Counted from the stretch's first letter, positions 12,658 through 24,139 are shown. The stretch: 64,000 nucleotides of DNA from Raphanus sativus (GCF_000801105.2 NC_079516.1:41706908-41770907); one strand, 5' to 3'. Program-made: numbers and translations. The notes: generated by a model from the letters alone, not told the origin.

Positions 12658-14374
12658 ATGGTTAGAAAGAACAAGCAGAAGAAAACCCCCCACTACAGTC
12701 AGATGTTCTGTGGTGATCCTGCTGCTGGATCATCATCTTCAGCTCCAGGTTCCTCCATCCCGGACATTGTCCCGGAGTCTCAGTCACAGCCACCACCGGT
12801 TCCTCCATCTGGTGCACCACCCCCACCTGCTGCACCTCAGGCGGTTCCAGACCCGGTTGCACCCGGATACATTCATCCGGAATTGCGGGTGCCGCCGACC
12901 GCTCCTTTCGCTCGGTACACGGTTGAGGATCTTCTCGCTCAACCAGGCCGAGCCGGTTTACCGGTTTTAGACCCCGACCGACCAGAGGGGACTCTGTGGT
13001 ACGTAATTTTTTAAAAAATATATTTTTAAAATTATTAAATAATTTTTTTTAATACTTTAACTTTGTTTTTTTCAGGTTTGGGGTCGACAATTCTGTCGCT
13101 ACGAGCGTATCCGATATGATCAAAGGATACTTCTCCGAGCCTCACCCAAACTGGAAAAAGACGCCGCAGCACGTTAGAAACACGTGGTTCAAGATGTTTG
13201 CTGTAAGTTCTTTAAATTAATTATCTTATGTTTAATTTTTATTATTAACTTTTATTTCATAAATATTTTTTAACTAATTATTAATCTTTTTTGGGTTTAA
13301 AAATGCAGCAAAGATACCATTGGTCCATCGGGGTTTACGAGGACGTGAAACGGGAGTTCATCGCAAAGGCGAAGAAGCGGTTGTTGGACACCGTAGGCAA
13401 CTGGAAGGAGGACTGGATCTACAAGGGTTACAAGGACGGGCAACCCGCTGAGCTGACCAAGGAAGTCTACGATGGCCTCATCCGCTACTGGGAGCTGCCA
13501 TCATCCATTGCGATCTCCAACGCCTGCTCCGCCTCTCGTAACATTAAAGACGAGCACGGCAACGGCCCGATGCTTCACTGTATGGGTCAAAAGCCCCATG
13601 CCCGTGTCCGCTTGGAAATGGTAATTAATTTCTTCTCATATTAAATATTTTAATAATTAATTAATATGTATATTGATTCTAACTATTTAAATTTTAAATA
13701 TTTTCAGGCCAAAGAGACGGGACAACTCCCGTCTCTTAAAGAGCTTTACGAGAGGACCCACAAGACCAAGGCGGGGGTATTTGTGGATCCGAGGTCCGAG
13801 CAAATCTACAACGATGTCGTTGCTCGGATTGAAGACCGCCAAACCCAGCTGACCCAGCAATCTCCCGATGGAATACCGGTCGTATTATCCACTCAAAAAG
13901 TGGATCAGATTTACGAGGAGGTAAAAAATTTTATTTTAACTTTTAATCTACCTTTTTAAATTATTAACATTAAACTTTATTTTTTCTTTGTAGGTCGTCC
14001 CTAAGAAAAAGGGACGTACGTTGGGAATCGGTTCCGTCAACGATGTCCCAAGAGCGACATCGTCTTATGGTCAGAGACGAGCTGACGAAGTCACTGAGCT
14101 GCGAACGGAGTTAGACTCGACGCGGACTCAGTTGGCGTCGACGCAGTCGGAGTTGGAGTCCACGCGCCAATCGTTCCAAGCTCGTATGGGTGGAGTGGAG
14201 GGGTTTCTCGAAGTTATATCTTCTGGAAATCCCCAATGGGAGAAGTTGTTGGCGGATATGCGACGACGGAACCCGGTTCCCGAGCCTTCTCGTACTCAGC
14301 AGCAAGAGGAGGAACTACAGAGGAGGAGTGAAGACCTCTACCGGGAAACGATCCACCGCCCTCGCCCGACTTAG
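12658..14374 (+). CDS. CACTA TNPA-type protein (plant transposase, Ptta/En/Spm family)
   Basis: Five exons, 12658-12998, 13076-13202, 13309-13620, 13708-13920 and 13994-14374, join in phase to 457 residues with no stop. In En/Spm the TNPA protein binds the subterminal repeats and brings the ends together for TNPD; this is the likely role here. Residues 1-110 are a basic start then a Pro-rich linker. The middle holds the family signature: a basic-aromatic region with '[13 protein letters not shown]', 'WFKMFAQRYHW', '[12 protein letters not shown]' and '[11 protein letters not shown]'. Residues 345-390 form a heptad-like coiled coil ('[16 protein letters not shown]'). Base composition is GC-richer than in the surrounding DNA. 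The gene looks intact, unlike its partner, so it could still act on related elements elsewhere. Splice sites were placed by eye; phases agree throughout. Confidence 0.85.
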
Positions 14375-15013
14375 TTTTTTTTTTGTTGTGTAATATTAAA
14401 ATTCTAAACTTTTATTTATATTATAATATTTTCGGTTTTTATTTATTCCAAATTTTTAATATTTTCGCATTAATAATTATTTATATTTCTAATATTTTTG
14501 AAATAATTATTTAAATCTATATTATTAAAAATTTAAATTTTAAAAATAAATTCAGTTATACAAATCGAAGCAAATTCCTCGTTAACTCACGAGGATTTAA
14601 CGTGTAAAGTTGACGTGTCCTTAACGACGAAAGCTTACGACGAAACTACGTGTCATGTTTTACGTTTTCTTTACGACGAAATATTACGTCTGCTTTACGT
14701 GTAATTCTACGTTTCTTTTACGAGTAATTCTACGTCTACCTTACGAGGAAACTTTACGTGTGTTTTACGAGGAAAGCTTACGTGTCTCTTACGTGGAAAG
14801 TTAACGTCTACTTTACGTGGAAATTTACGTCTCCTTTACGACGAATATTTAACCTTTCTTTTACGACGAAATGGCTCTCTCGCACTTTTACGACGAAATG
14901 GCGATGAAATATCCGTTACGACCAAACTTTAACGACGATATGCGTTTCCTCGCTAAATCGTCGTAAAGACGTATTTACGACGATTTAGCGAGGAAACTGG
15001 TCGTCGTTAAAAT
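14375..15013. repeat. CACTA 3' untranslated tail and subterminal motif array
   Basis: After an AT-rich stretch (14375-14570) come about 20 motif copies of the TTACGACGAAA, TTACGTGGAAA, TTACGAGGAAA and TTACGTGTNNTT types. They are mostly in one orientation, spaced roughly 20 bp apart, up to the 3' terminus. This is denser and more regular than the 5' array. Confidence 0.8.
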
Positions 15014-15110
15014 CGTGTTTTCTTGTAGTGTATGGTTTTGGCAAAAAAGATTTGATTTTGCATTTTTGGCAAAAAAATATGATTTTTCATTTTTGGCAAA
15101 AAATGTGGGC

Positions 15111-16818
15111 CACATTGACCCATATACGCATGGATTTAACATTGAAGAGTACCAGTACCACATTTATACAGTTTTGTGATATCTATTTTTGGGTAATAAA
15201 AAAGTATTTGTGGAATAGTTGACAAAAAGTATAGGGCTGTCGTGATATTTCCCCCTCAAATACATGTACTCACACTCAGACCCCCCAAATATATATGGTG
15301 GAAGCATTGTGGCCTATTAGCCAAGATTTAAAAGTTTATACACCAGATTCTGGATTCAATTCCTATAGAATGAAATTTCTTGCCGATTTAGGATGTAACA
15401 TGTAGGTTGTAACGCTTATAGGATGTTCTGAATTGCTGCATGCAGAACTGTTTGTTGTAATCACGTGCTGTGGAGAGAGAATATCCATAACCGTTCGTGG
15501 ATTGAGTGCTAACTGGAGAGCTGCATCATGGAAGCATTGTTTGAGAATCAATATGTGCATCTATTGTTTCTTTAAAAGAAAAGTGGTATGATAATTAAGA
15601 ATTTATTTGATACCCATATTATGTGATCACTGATATATGCTGGTACCTAATATATTGTAATAACTTAGTGACATTCAAAATTTGTTTTGTGAAAAGTATC
15701 ATTAGAATAAGTATGTAAATTGTTACGCGGAGAAGCTTGTACTGCCTCTGGGAAGCAAATTGTAACAAACACCACTACCACTACCAGGATACTCTTGGAA
15801 CACGGGTGGTTTGTTGAATTTTTTTTTTCGATGCTCAAACTAGAATAAAACCACCTGACTGGTCTGTAAAAATATGTAAAATGGGGAGACGAAGAGAAAG
15901 TCCGTTCAGCAGTGCCGTCTCAAGTTGTGCGCGTCGCTTGATTATGTATGCCCCCGTGGAATTTGATACACATGTAGTATAATGACCCTCAATAACAACA
16001 ACGACGGACGAAGCTAAAGAATGATCGAGTGGAAGAAGGTCGATGCATGGCCACAAGAATTGTCGAAAGATGACCAAATACGGAAATTCTCTTTTTTTTT
16101 TGAGAAAGGGCCTCCAAATACGGAAATTCGAGCCAAGAGTTTCTGATAAACGACCTAAATTCTAATGGATGTAACAAAGATGGATAAATCAATTGGAATG
16201 AGTTTGACACAAAAAAAAGTACTGCTTGAAGTCGAATGGTGGGAAGAGTTAAATGTTCCAAAAAATTTAAGAAGCACCAAGAATCCAAAAATAGAAATGT
16301 TGACAAAAGACTCAAACAAGTAGTTGTTCCCAGAGTACACATTGAATTGGTCAGATTATCGGTTGGATTGGTCTAGAAACTGCTTCTTCGATAGTTTTCA
16401 AATGATTGCAAAATGTTAAAGATGGAAAGACCGCAAGTGATGTAGATAAATAATCGGATAGCATAGTATGGAAGGACACGTGACGTTAAACTGCTTGGAA
16501 AGTGCTTCAATTCTGCTGGAATGTGGCAATAAGTGATCAGGTTGGTTCTACTCACATGGGGAAGATAAATAGCAAAATAAAATTTAAGAATTAACCTTAT
16601 CCTTTTTGAGGGTTTATGATCGATTCTACTTGCGTGGAATTCGGTCTTATACATAATGTTAGATCTCTCTTACGAGGACAGAATCCTATGATAAAAAGAA
16701 ATGAATTAAAAAAATATTTAAGCAAGTTAAGGCTTATTCAGATCCAGATTTGGAAGAAATCAAATTTAGTTTGACTAGCAAAACTAAAAATGAAGATGTA
16801 CTAACCAGCTGTCCAGCT
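15111..16818. other. Intergenic, no gene recognised
   Basis: The AT-rich DNA between the minisatellite end and the cysteine-rich peptide gene holds several short open frames on the minus strand (15.8-16.65 kb). None shows a domain, a sensible splice structure or a codon bias that I would trust. 'CCAAATACGGAAATTC' occurs twice, about 40 bp apart (16073 and 16113). Confidence 0.5.
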
Positions 16819-16826
16819 TATAAATA
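16819..16826 (+). promoter_or_regulatory. TATA box of the cysteine-rich peptide gene
   Basis: TATAAATA lies 39 bp before the ATG at 16865, the spacing expected for a short leader. It supports this small frame being a real gene. Confidence 0.6.
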
Positions 16827-16864
16827 GGGTATGGCTATGCTTTCGGAGGTACACAACACATAGA

Positions 16865-17071
16865 ATGACGAAACTGAATGTGGTGATGGTGGTAATAATT
16901 GTGATGGTTGCTGCAATGGGAGGAGGAGAAGCAAAGCAAATACGCCAAAGGACTTGGTTAGGTTGCTTCCGGTATTGTTCTCGCAACTGCAGCGATACCG
17001 ACGGAAATTGCTATGAAGGTTGTAAGATCAGATGTGGTGGTCCAACTCCTACACAAATTAATTCAAGGTAG
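16865..17071 (+). CDS. Small secreted cysteine-rich peptide (68 aa)
   Basis: The frame has a hydrophobic signal peptide (residues about 3-22, ending 'GGGEA') followed by a basic peptide of about 45 residues. Its six cysteines are spaced C-x3-C-x3-C-x6-C-x3-C-x3-C ('GCFRYCSRNCSDTDGNCYEG' then 'CKIRC'). This near-symmetric Cx3C pattern is that of small plant secreted peptides with a helical-hairpin or thionin-related fold, which act in signalling or defence. I do not recognise the exact family, so the role is open. A TATA box sits 39 bp upstream. The end is uncertain: the stop TAG lies in 'AAGGTAGAG', which could also be a splice donor, so a downstream exon cannot be excluded. No other copy is in the window. 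Confidence 0.65.
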   Translation: MTKLNVVMVVIIVMVAAMGGGEAKQIRQRTWLGCFRYCSRNCSDTDGNCYEGCKIRCGGPTPTQINSR

Positions 17072-18240
17072 AGCTTTCTTTTGCTCGTTTGGATTTTTCG
17101 GATTTTCCCCTTTTTTATTTATTAAATAATGCAGATGACTTAAGGATTGGGAAGGAGTAATATCAGATATATTGACGTAGGAGTAACATAGTTAGCATCA
17201 TTTCCTAAGTAATGCAATCACAGTATCCATAGACTAGGCTTTACTTCATATACTCACAATGTCTTGATTGATCTTATGGATCTTCTAGACCATTTTACAC
17301 GGATAAGTGTATGAAACTAAACCTGATTTATTATATACTGTATATGATTTGCAACACTTTTTATTCATTTCCGATCTGGATGTTAATAAAGTAGTATATC
17401 ATTAATTTTCTGAGATATATAATAGTTATATAGATCGATGTTTTTTCACGTTCGGTTATAGTACTGGATTAGAATTCAGTTTCTCCAGGTGTAAAGAAGT
17501 GCATCTATCTAAAATCTTATCAAGTACATGGTTAAGTTCTTAGATCAATTTTTTTTTTGTTCAGTTTCGATTGAATCATTTACATATAATCTGGATTGAA
17601 CACCTCTAGGTTTTCTTCATCCATTATTTGTATACTTGTCACATGTTTTCAATCTCAACACACATTTTATTTTTAACTTTGATTTGTAAATGATTAGGAA
17701 TTCATATGAGGATAATCCTTCGTACACTGAAGATAAGGAGGTCCGCGGAAAGAGAAACTAATAAAAGAGAGCTCTGGCAGAAACCATAATCATTACTATT
17801 CGTATTTTTTTTCTTTCTACCGGGTTCCTTAGTTCGTGCGTGTGTGACTTGTGTCTGTGTAACATGTTCTGCTATATGCATGACGACCCGATATAAGTTT
17901 TGAATAAATGAAAGTTTTTCATTGGCTCGCCCTAGACCTTGTGTTGTTTGTACAAACATGTTCCCACTTACTACTAACATGTATTAAGCTTGAGTTGGAT
18001 TTGAAATCTTTATACTACGTTGGTGTTGTTATATTTGGCTTGATAGTTTATCATATATTTACGTTGAAACAATGAGCTCATATCATATCATCAGCTTCTA
18101 AAGTAGGATGCGAGGTATACTCAATTCTAGGCGCCACATGATTAAACAAGCATAGGCTAGTCATACCGATCAAAATACATAAAATCCGAAGCTAAGCAAG
18201 TGTGATATACAAATTAAAATACTGAAAACAGAGAGCCGAC
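17072..18240. other. Intergenic, no gene recognised
   Basis: AT-rich sequence without a convincing frame or repeat. It serves as downstream region for both flanking small genes, which converge here. Confidence 0.5.
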
Positions 18241-18868
18241 TCAAGAGATAAGAAACAGAGCAATGGAGAAAAGTAGAACAAGCCGAGTGTTACCATCTAA
18301 AGCCTGCGACTTCGTTGCATAGTTGACAACTTTGTTTTCTGCAAAATCACCCACAAAAGAAAGAAAAGAGAGACAGAAAAGCCATCAATCAAATCTCCAT
18401 TCGATAAAATAAGAAAGAAAAAGGGACAGGACAATAACTGCATTCTTTAGGATGGCAGAGACATCTGAGAGCGACTCCACAGTTACCGTCTGGTCTCTCG
18501 CAGGCGATGCACAAATCCGGCAAGTGACCCTCCACTTCCAAAGAAACCCTTGCTCCCGGTTTCTTCACTTTCTCTCTTCCCGAGGAGTGAGAGAGGATTA
18601 GGGTTTTGGTTGTGTAATCTATGGAAGAGACGTGGAAGAGACCGGCTGAGGTTTCGAAGTAGAGTCTTCCAGATCTGCAGGTGATGAGATTTTGGGGGAG
18701 GATTGATTGGTTTGAGATTGGGGAGAGGTAAAGGTTTGTGGTGTTGATTTTGCTGCAGTGGTGGCGGGTTTCTTGTTCTTGTTGTTGTGTGGAAGGAGAG
18801 AGTGTTAAGAAGAAAATGAGAGAGTGGAGGAGAAGAAGTTGATGGATTTTACTTAGAGTTTCCACCAT
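18241..18868 (-). CDS. Predicted GPI-anchored WAK/galacturonan-binding-like protein
   Basis: Two exons, 18868-18439 and 18338-18241, join through a 100-bp intron (donor GTTATT, acceptor TTTTGCAG) to 175 residues. Residues 5-30 are a signal peptide ('LLLLHSLIFFLTLSPS'). The body resembles the extracellular GUB_WAK_bind module: 'HHCSKINTTNLYLSP', 'NLITCRSGRLYFETSAG', and a 'V-x2-I-x-Y-x5-L-x-L' strand. It then has a Cys-rich C-terminal part ('LCIACERPDGNCGVALRCLC'). The second exon supplies 'SQALDGNTRL' and a hydrophobic end ('VLLFSIALFLIS'), the form of a GPI-attachment signal. I infer a wall- or membrane-surface protein; the ligand is unknown. If exon 1 is read straight past the donor it ends 'YRMEI' without the GPI signal, an alternative that transcript data would settle. 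The ATG at 18868 directly precedes the signal peptide. Confidence 0.75.
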
Positions 18869-18956
18869 TTTTTCTCTTGTTTGTGTCCTGCTTTGTTTCA
18901 CAGTTTCACTTCACAATGTTTGGTACTACTTACTATTATTAGATTATAATTAGACA

Positions 18957-19415
18957 TAGTTTTTTTAAAAAAAAAGCTTATTAATTAGATTAGTTGTTTT
19001 CCTTTTACTTTGTGCTCACACTTTATCACTTTGACGGGTAAATCATGTTAGAATAAAAGAAAAGTTTTTGTCATCAAATATTTGGATAATTCAGTTAGTT
19101 AGAGTTTTTGAAAAAAAAATATTTAGAAATTATATTTCATAATATAAATAAATATAATTAATATCTTCAAATATTCGGATATCCGTTCGATTTTGGTTCA
19201 ATTCTAGTTCAATTTTTAGTTTGGTTTGGTTTGGATTTCGGATAATATGGCCAGAACTATATTAGACATACTTTTCTTTAAAAAAGTCCTTATTAATTAG
19301 ATTAGTTGTTTTCTTTTTACTTTTTTTTGTCAACGTTTTCCTTTTACTTTGTGCTCACACTTTATCGCTTTGACTGGTAAATCATGTTAGAATAAAAATA
19401 AAGTTATTGTCATCA
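18957..19415. repeat. Direct duplication next to the Mutator-like element
   Basis: About 130 bp from 18957 ('TTATTAATTAGATTAGTTGTTTTC', 'TTTGTGCTCACACTTTATC', 'GGTAAATCATGTTAGAATAA', 'GTCATCAAATA') recur at 19266-19420. The second copy has a roughly 30-bp internal insertion and changes. The Mutator-like element sits exactly at the end of the second copy, and its target duplication begins inside the repeat. Confidence 0.75.
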
Positions 19416-19470
19416 AATAAAATAGGGAGAATTGCCAAGTGTGACTCAAAATTTGGAGTCAAACCCAAAA

Positions 19471-20659
19471 GAATACCCCAACTTGGTCAAAGGCAAAAGT
19501 AACCTAAAAGGCTATTGAAATTACAACTATCTCCTTGTGAACAAACAAAAAAACGGAATTTTTTTTACGTTTCTACCCCTCGCAAGTCGTCTGTTTAGAC
19601 GACTTGAAAATAAGTCGTCCAGACGACTTAACTTAAAGTCGTCTGGACAGTTATTCTTAAACATAATTTAAAATTTTTGTAAAAAATATTTTGATAAGTG
19701 AAAAATTAGAATTATGTAATTAACATATGTCTTAAGAGATATAAATTAATATATAACAAATTTCAATTGTTTTCAGCCCAGATGAGTGAAAGTAGTGAGT
19801 CATGATATTCTTTAGTTTATGTTTCATCAACATATGTTGTAGTATTGTATGTGTTCTTAGGGTTAGATTTTGGAAAGCATTAAAACCGTTTTTGAAAATT
19901 TTTAAAATTACCTAAGCGTGTTCATTTCTGTGTATAGTAAACACTATTGAAGAATAATTTGATTTTATAATGTGGTTAGTAAGTTAATTTAGTCATTTTA
20001 GTTTAGGGGTTCATTTTAGGGTCTGGGACGACTTAATATTTAGTTTTCTGTGCACAGACGACTAAATATTAGGTCGTCTGGTGTACATTATCAGCCAGAA
20101 TAAGTCGTCTAAACCGGACCAAACCTTAAAGTTTACCAATGTACTTTTAAAGCTAACCGGATTATTTACCAAATATATAAGGTGATTTTTTTTTTTTTCA
20201 TTTTCCGCGAAATTCAGAAACCCTAACAGTTCTCTCTCACCGGCGATATCAAAGGCGATTCGAATTCCCACTATTTCCGAACAAACCATCGTTCTCAACG
20301 TCGGCTATCTATCTCACTTCATTCTCACCGTTGTCGCCGCAGCTTCTTCTAACCCTAGCGCCGCCGATTCCTCTAAACCCTAGCGCCCCCGCTTCCACTG
20401 TTTCCGAACAAACCGTCGCCCTCGCCACCGTGCTCACCAACGTTCTCACCGCCGCTTCCTCTAAACACTAGCTAGCACCGCCGCTTCTTCTAAACCCTAG
20501 CGCCGCCGCTTCTTCTCTGTAAACCGTAGCGCCGTTTCTCTGTAAACCCTAACGCCGGTAAGTCATCAATCTCGAGGAAAAGATGAACATAAAACGTTGT
20601 CTCTATCAATTTACTCATTCTCACCGTTTCACGTTTATTTTTTCAGATCTATAACCACA
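19471..20659. promoter_or_regulatory. MULE 5' region and promoter with telo-box repeats
   Basis: Palindromic AAGTCGTC units occur at about 19587-19645 and 20023-20112. At about 20335-20560 the phrase 'CTTCTTCTAAACCCTAGCGC' recurs about five times in diverged form. It carries the telo-box AAACCCTA, a motif common in promoters and leaders of proliferating-cell plant genes. This GC-richer block, then GGTAAGTC at about 20555 and a pyrimidine tract ending CAG at 20646, looks like a leader exon and leader intron in front of the ATG at 20660. Confidence 0.5.
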
Positions 20660-20716
20660 ATGACGAGTACTCCAACTCCTTCTGCGACTAATCAGGTCCG
20701 CTTGAAATTTTTCTAC

Positions 20717-20905
20717 TGGAAGACTTGTAAGTAAGTCGTCTGGAAAGTCTTCCAACTGGACGACTTAGTAGACGACTTAAATATAAGTCGTCCATTTGGA
20801 AGACTTTTCAGACGACTTAAATATAAGTCGTCAACTAAGTCGTCCAGTTGGACGACTTTCCAGACGACTTATATTAAAGTCGTCTACTAAGTCGTCTGGA
20901 GTAAC
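20717..20905. repeat. AAGTCGTC/GACGACTT palindrome cluster in ULP intron 1
   Basis: About eight half-sites of the form AAGTCGTC(T/C) or its complement are paired as short palindromes. They lie entirely within the intron (20696-20969) and touch neither splice site. Confidence 0.8.
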
Positions 20906-21851
20906 AATTAAGGCGTGATTGATTTAGCTTGTGTTCTGACTTCTATTGTTGTCTTTGATTATTTTGCAGACAAAAAGGATGGATATTCCAGAACTCCCCC
21001 GTAGGTTATACACATTAGGGGAAGAGCCAGAACCCCAGCATAGCATTTCGTATCATTCGGATAACAACAGGTTGCATGCTGCTCTTAAGGGAGCTCTCAC
21101 TGAGAAAGAATTTGAAGAGCTCAAGGAGTCGAGATTGGGAGTTTTCATCAAGTTCAAGGAGCAGGGATTTGGTTGGGCTTCAAGGTTGGTTCACCACATG
21201 CTCTGTTTAAAGCTGGACATTAAGAAGAAGTACGAGATGTGGTGTCTCGTTGGTCCAGAACCTTTGAGGTTTTCACTGTTAGAGTTTGAAATGATCACTG
21301 GTCTAAACTGCGAGTACATCGAGGACCTTGACACACCAAAATGTGATGTTACCCCAGAGATGGTTTCTTTCTGGGGGAAGATGGGAGTTTATCTGGAAGC
21401 TGGGCCAACTACTGATCAGATAATAGATGCACTGAAGAGATGCGGGGAATGGTCCACGGAAGATCGCAAGCGGCTCGCGTACCTTTCCATCTTCACTGGA
21501 TTCATTGAAGGGAGAAAGTTTTCAACCGCTACACGAGCTACTCTGGCAAGGCTAGTGATGAATTTAGAACGGTTTGAGAATTATCCATGGGGGAGAGTCT
21601 CGTTTAAGGTGCTGATGGACTCTTTGTGGAACAAATAGATTACTGGCTGTTACACCGTGGATGGGTTTATACAAGTTCTTCAGGTCTGGGCGTACACAGC
21701 TCTGCCGGGAATGGGTGCTAGTATTGGTAGTCCCAGATTAAACAGTTCGCTTCCACCGCCTCCACCGATTCTGGCTTACGATGGCAGCAGAGGCCGCAGA
21801 TTCATGAAAGCTGCTATCTTGAGTCAGGTACCTTTCCATCTTCACTTAATT

Positions 21852-22107
21852 AAGTCGTTTGGAAGGTCTTCCAGCTGGACGACTTAGTAGACGACTTATT
21901 ATAAGTCGTCTGGAAGGTCTTCCAGCTGGACGACTTAGTAGACGACTTATAATAAGTCGTCTGGAATGTCTTCCAGTTGGACGACTTAGTAGACGACTTA
22001 TTATAAGTCGTCTGGAAGGTCGTCCAGCTGGACGACTTAGCAGACGACTTATAATAAGTCGTCTGGAAGGTCGTCCAGCTGGACGACTTAGTAGATGACT
22101 TATAATT
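21852..22107. repeat. 51-bp tandem repeat, five copies, in ULP intron 2
   Basis: Units begin at 21852, 21903, 21954, 22005 and 22056, exactly 51 bp apart. Each is built from AAGTCGTCTGGAAGG, a TTCCAGCTGGACGACTT complement and AGTAGACGACTT. Because 51 is a multiple of three, it happens to stay open as a 17-residue repeat, but it lies between a good donor (21828) and acceptor (22169). Confidence 0.9.
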
Positions 22108-22714
22108 AAGTCGTCTATTTAGTATTTTGTTTCAAATATCTAACTCGATTCTTCTTCTATTTACTGCAGACCCGCGTGATCAACTTTGTTGAGAAGGACA
22201 TTAGTGAAATGTGGCCAAAATGGGACTCTGAGATTGAGGACGTGCCCGCGGAGAACATCATTAAAGTCATGTATGATCAGAGACCGTGGAAGTGGACCAT
22301 GGATTGCTGGGAAGTCACTGGTACAAAAACTAAGTTTGTGACTCCATCGAAAAGAGCCAAAGAGATGGTTGTGGTGGAGGTGGAGGAGGAGGAGGATGAC
22401 AATCAGAGACCTCGGAAGAAAGCTCGTAAAGAGGCTCCTAAAGAGGCTCGTAAAGAGGCTCCTAAAGAGGCTAGAGAAGAGGCTAGAGAAGACGCTAGCG
22501 AAGAGGCTAGAGAAGAGGCTAGAGAAGAGGCTAGTTGGGTGACCAGAGAGGAGTTGGAAAATATGTTCAAGGACTTAAGAAGTGGCTTAGGTGACATGAT
22601 GAAAGATGGGTTTAAGAAGTGCATCAGGGAGATTAAGAAGTTGTCCGATAGATTGGAAGCTGTGGAGAAGAAGGTTGGTGTCACCAATCAGGCTACCCCT
22701 ACCCCTCAAGCCAA

Positions 22715-23060
22715 AGAAACCGGGGTTAGTAACAAACAGCCTACCCCTCAAGCCAAAGAAACCGGGGTTAGTAACAAACAGCCTACTCCTCAAGCCAAAG
22801 AAACCGGGGTTAGTAACAAACAGCCTACCCTACTCCTCAAACCCAGCCTACTCCTCAAAAGGATCAGCCTACACTTCAAACCAATCATCCTACTCCTCAA
22901 ACCAGACAGCGTACTCCTCAAAAGGCAAAGCCTACTCCTCAAGCCAAAGAAACCGGGGTTAGTAACAAACAGCCTACCCCTCAAGCCAAAGAAACCGGGG
23001 TTAGTAACAAACAGCCTACCCCTACTCCTCAAACCCAGCCTACTCCTTAAAAGGATCAGC
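22715..23060 (+). repeat. 42-bp coding repeats and duplicated block in ULP exon 3
   Basis: A 42-bp unit encoding 'AKETGVSNKQPTPQ' occurs three times, is followed by a Pro-Gln-rich block, then occurs twice more and is followed by a second copy of the same block (to about 23140). The first block copy lacks one C ('CCTACCCTACTCC' against 'CCTACCCCTACTCC'). The second has CTTAAA for CTCAAA, giving a stop. Confidence 0.85.
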
Positions 23061-23924
23061 CTACACTTCAAACCAATCATCCTACTCCTCAAACCAGACA
23101 GCGTACTCCTCAAAAGGCAAAACATACTCCTCAAAAGGCAAAGCCTACTCCTCAAAAGAAACAACCTTCTCCTCAAACGAAACAGCCTTCTCCTCTGCCC
23201 AAAGAGGTTAGTATCAACTAGTCGTCCAGACAACTTTTATTTAAGTCGTCCAGGGTTAACTTGTGTGCAACTTTTATTGCAGAGATTGTTGCCGGAGGAT
23301 ACAGCAGATGAGGCGATCTCGGTATATAAGATCTTGCCGGAGGATAAAGCAGATGGTGTCACCTCCAAAGAGATTGTTCCTCTCACTTCCACTGACCAAC
23401 CGAGCTTCGCTTCCAACGATCAACAACCGAGCTTCGCTTCCAACGATCAACAACCGAGCTTCGCTTCCACCGATCCAAGCGTTCCAGTTTCAGAACCGAG
23501 CCTGGTTGTATTGGACAAAACAGCTCCCACTGCTTCTGTGCGTGCAAGGAGTGAACGAACGAAGAAACCTGCTCCCACGCAGATATCTCCTTATACGGCA
23601 GAGAGAAAGAAACTCCTTAGAGTGGGAAAGTATAATCCATTTCCCTCACTAAACAGACCTAAGTTGAAGGAGCTCGCTGATTGGTTGAAAACTGATCCGT
23701 AAGTGATTGCTTTACCCATAATAGCTTGATTTAGTCTACCAAAAGTGATTGCTTTTTTGTTTGCAGTGATTATTACACTAAGCTTGAGGACAAACCACGT
23801 ACATCACCAACTTGGTGGTATCATAAACTCCGGACACCCAAAGCATGGCTGGAAGACGTAGTAAGTCTTCTGCTTATCTTTAAGTCGTCTGGTAACTTGT
23901 CTTTGTATAGATTTGTAAATATAT

Positions 23925-24139
23925 AAGTCGTCTGGAAGGTTTTCCAGCTGGACGACTTACAAATAAGTCGTCTGGAAGGTTTTCCAGCTGGACGACTTAC
24001 AAATAAGTCGTCTGGTAGGTTTTCCAGCTGGACGACTTACAAATAAGTCGTCTGGAAGGTTTTCCAGCTGGACGACTTACAAATAAGTTGTCTGGTAGGT
24101 TTTCCAGCTGGACGACTTACAAATAAGTCGTCTGGGAGG
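23925..24139. repeat. 40-bp tandem palindromic repeat in ULP intron 5
   Basis: Units start at 23925, 23965, 24005, 24045, 24085 and 24125, exactly 40 bp apart. Each is AAGTCGTCTGGAAGG, TTTTCCAGCTGGACGACTT, then ACAAAT, so each unit can fold on itself. The same unit reappears after the gene at 25101-25208. Confidence 0.9.

Larger units (their letters stand above)
7057..15030 (+). mobile_element. Complete CACTA (En/Spm) transposon, 7,974 bp
   Basis: The element starts CACTACAAGAAAACACG (7057-7073) and ends with the exact reverse complement (15014-15030). It is flanked by the 3-bp target duplication TAT (7054-7056 and 15031-15033). Both ends carry dense subterminal motifs, in both orientations, of the types TTTCGTCGTAA, TTACGACGAAA, TTACGAGGAA and ACGTGGAAA (about 7070-7400 and 14570-15005). 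These are the expected TNPA-binding type of array. Inside are a TNP2-type transposase (7498-11205, one stop) and a TNPA-type gene (12658-14374) on the same strand, the classical En/Spm order. The intact target site and identical termini suggest a fairly recent insertion. Confidence 0.95.

Noticed and set aside
15835..16654. Minus-strand frames suggesting a hydrophobic protein
   Set aside because: Several overlapping frames, no domain, poor splice options and low-complexity content.
21859..22098. Open frame encoding a 17-residue repeat
   Set aside because: It is the 51-bp satellite inside an intron with good splice sites; it stays open only because 51 is a multiple of three.
22403..23233. Long minus-strand frames rich in Leu, Arg and Ser
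   Set aside because: They mirror the repetitive coding strand of the ULP gene and show no domain.
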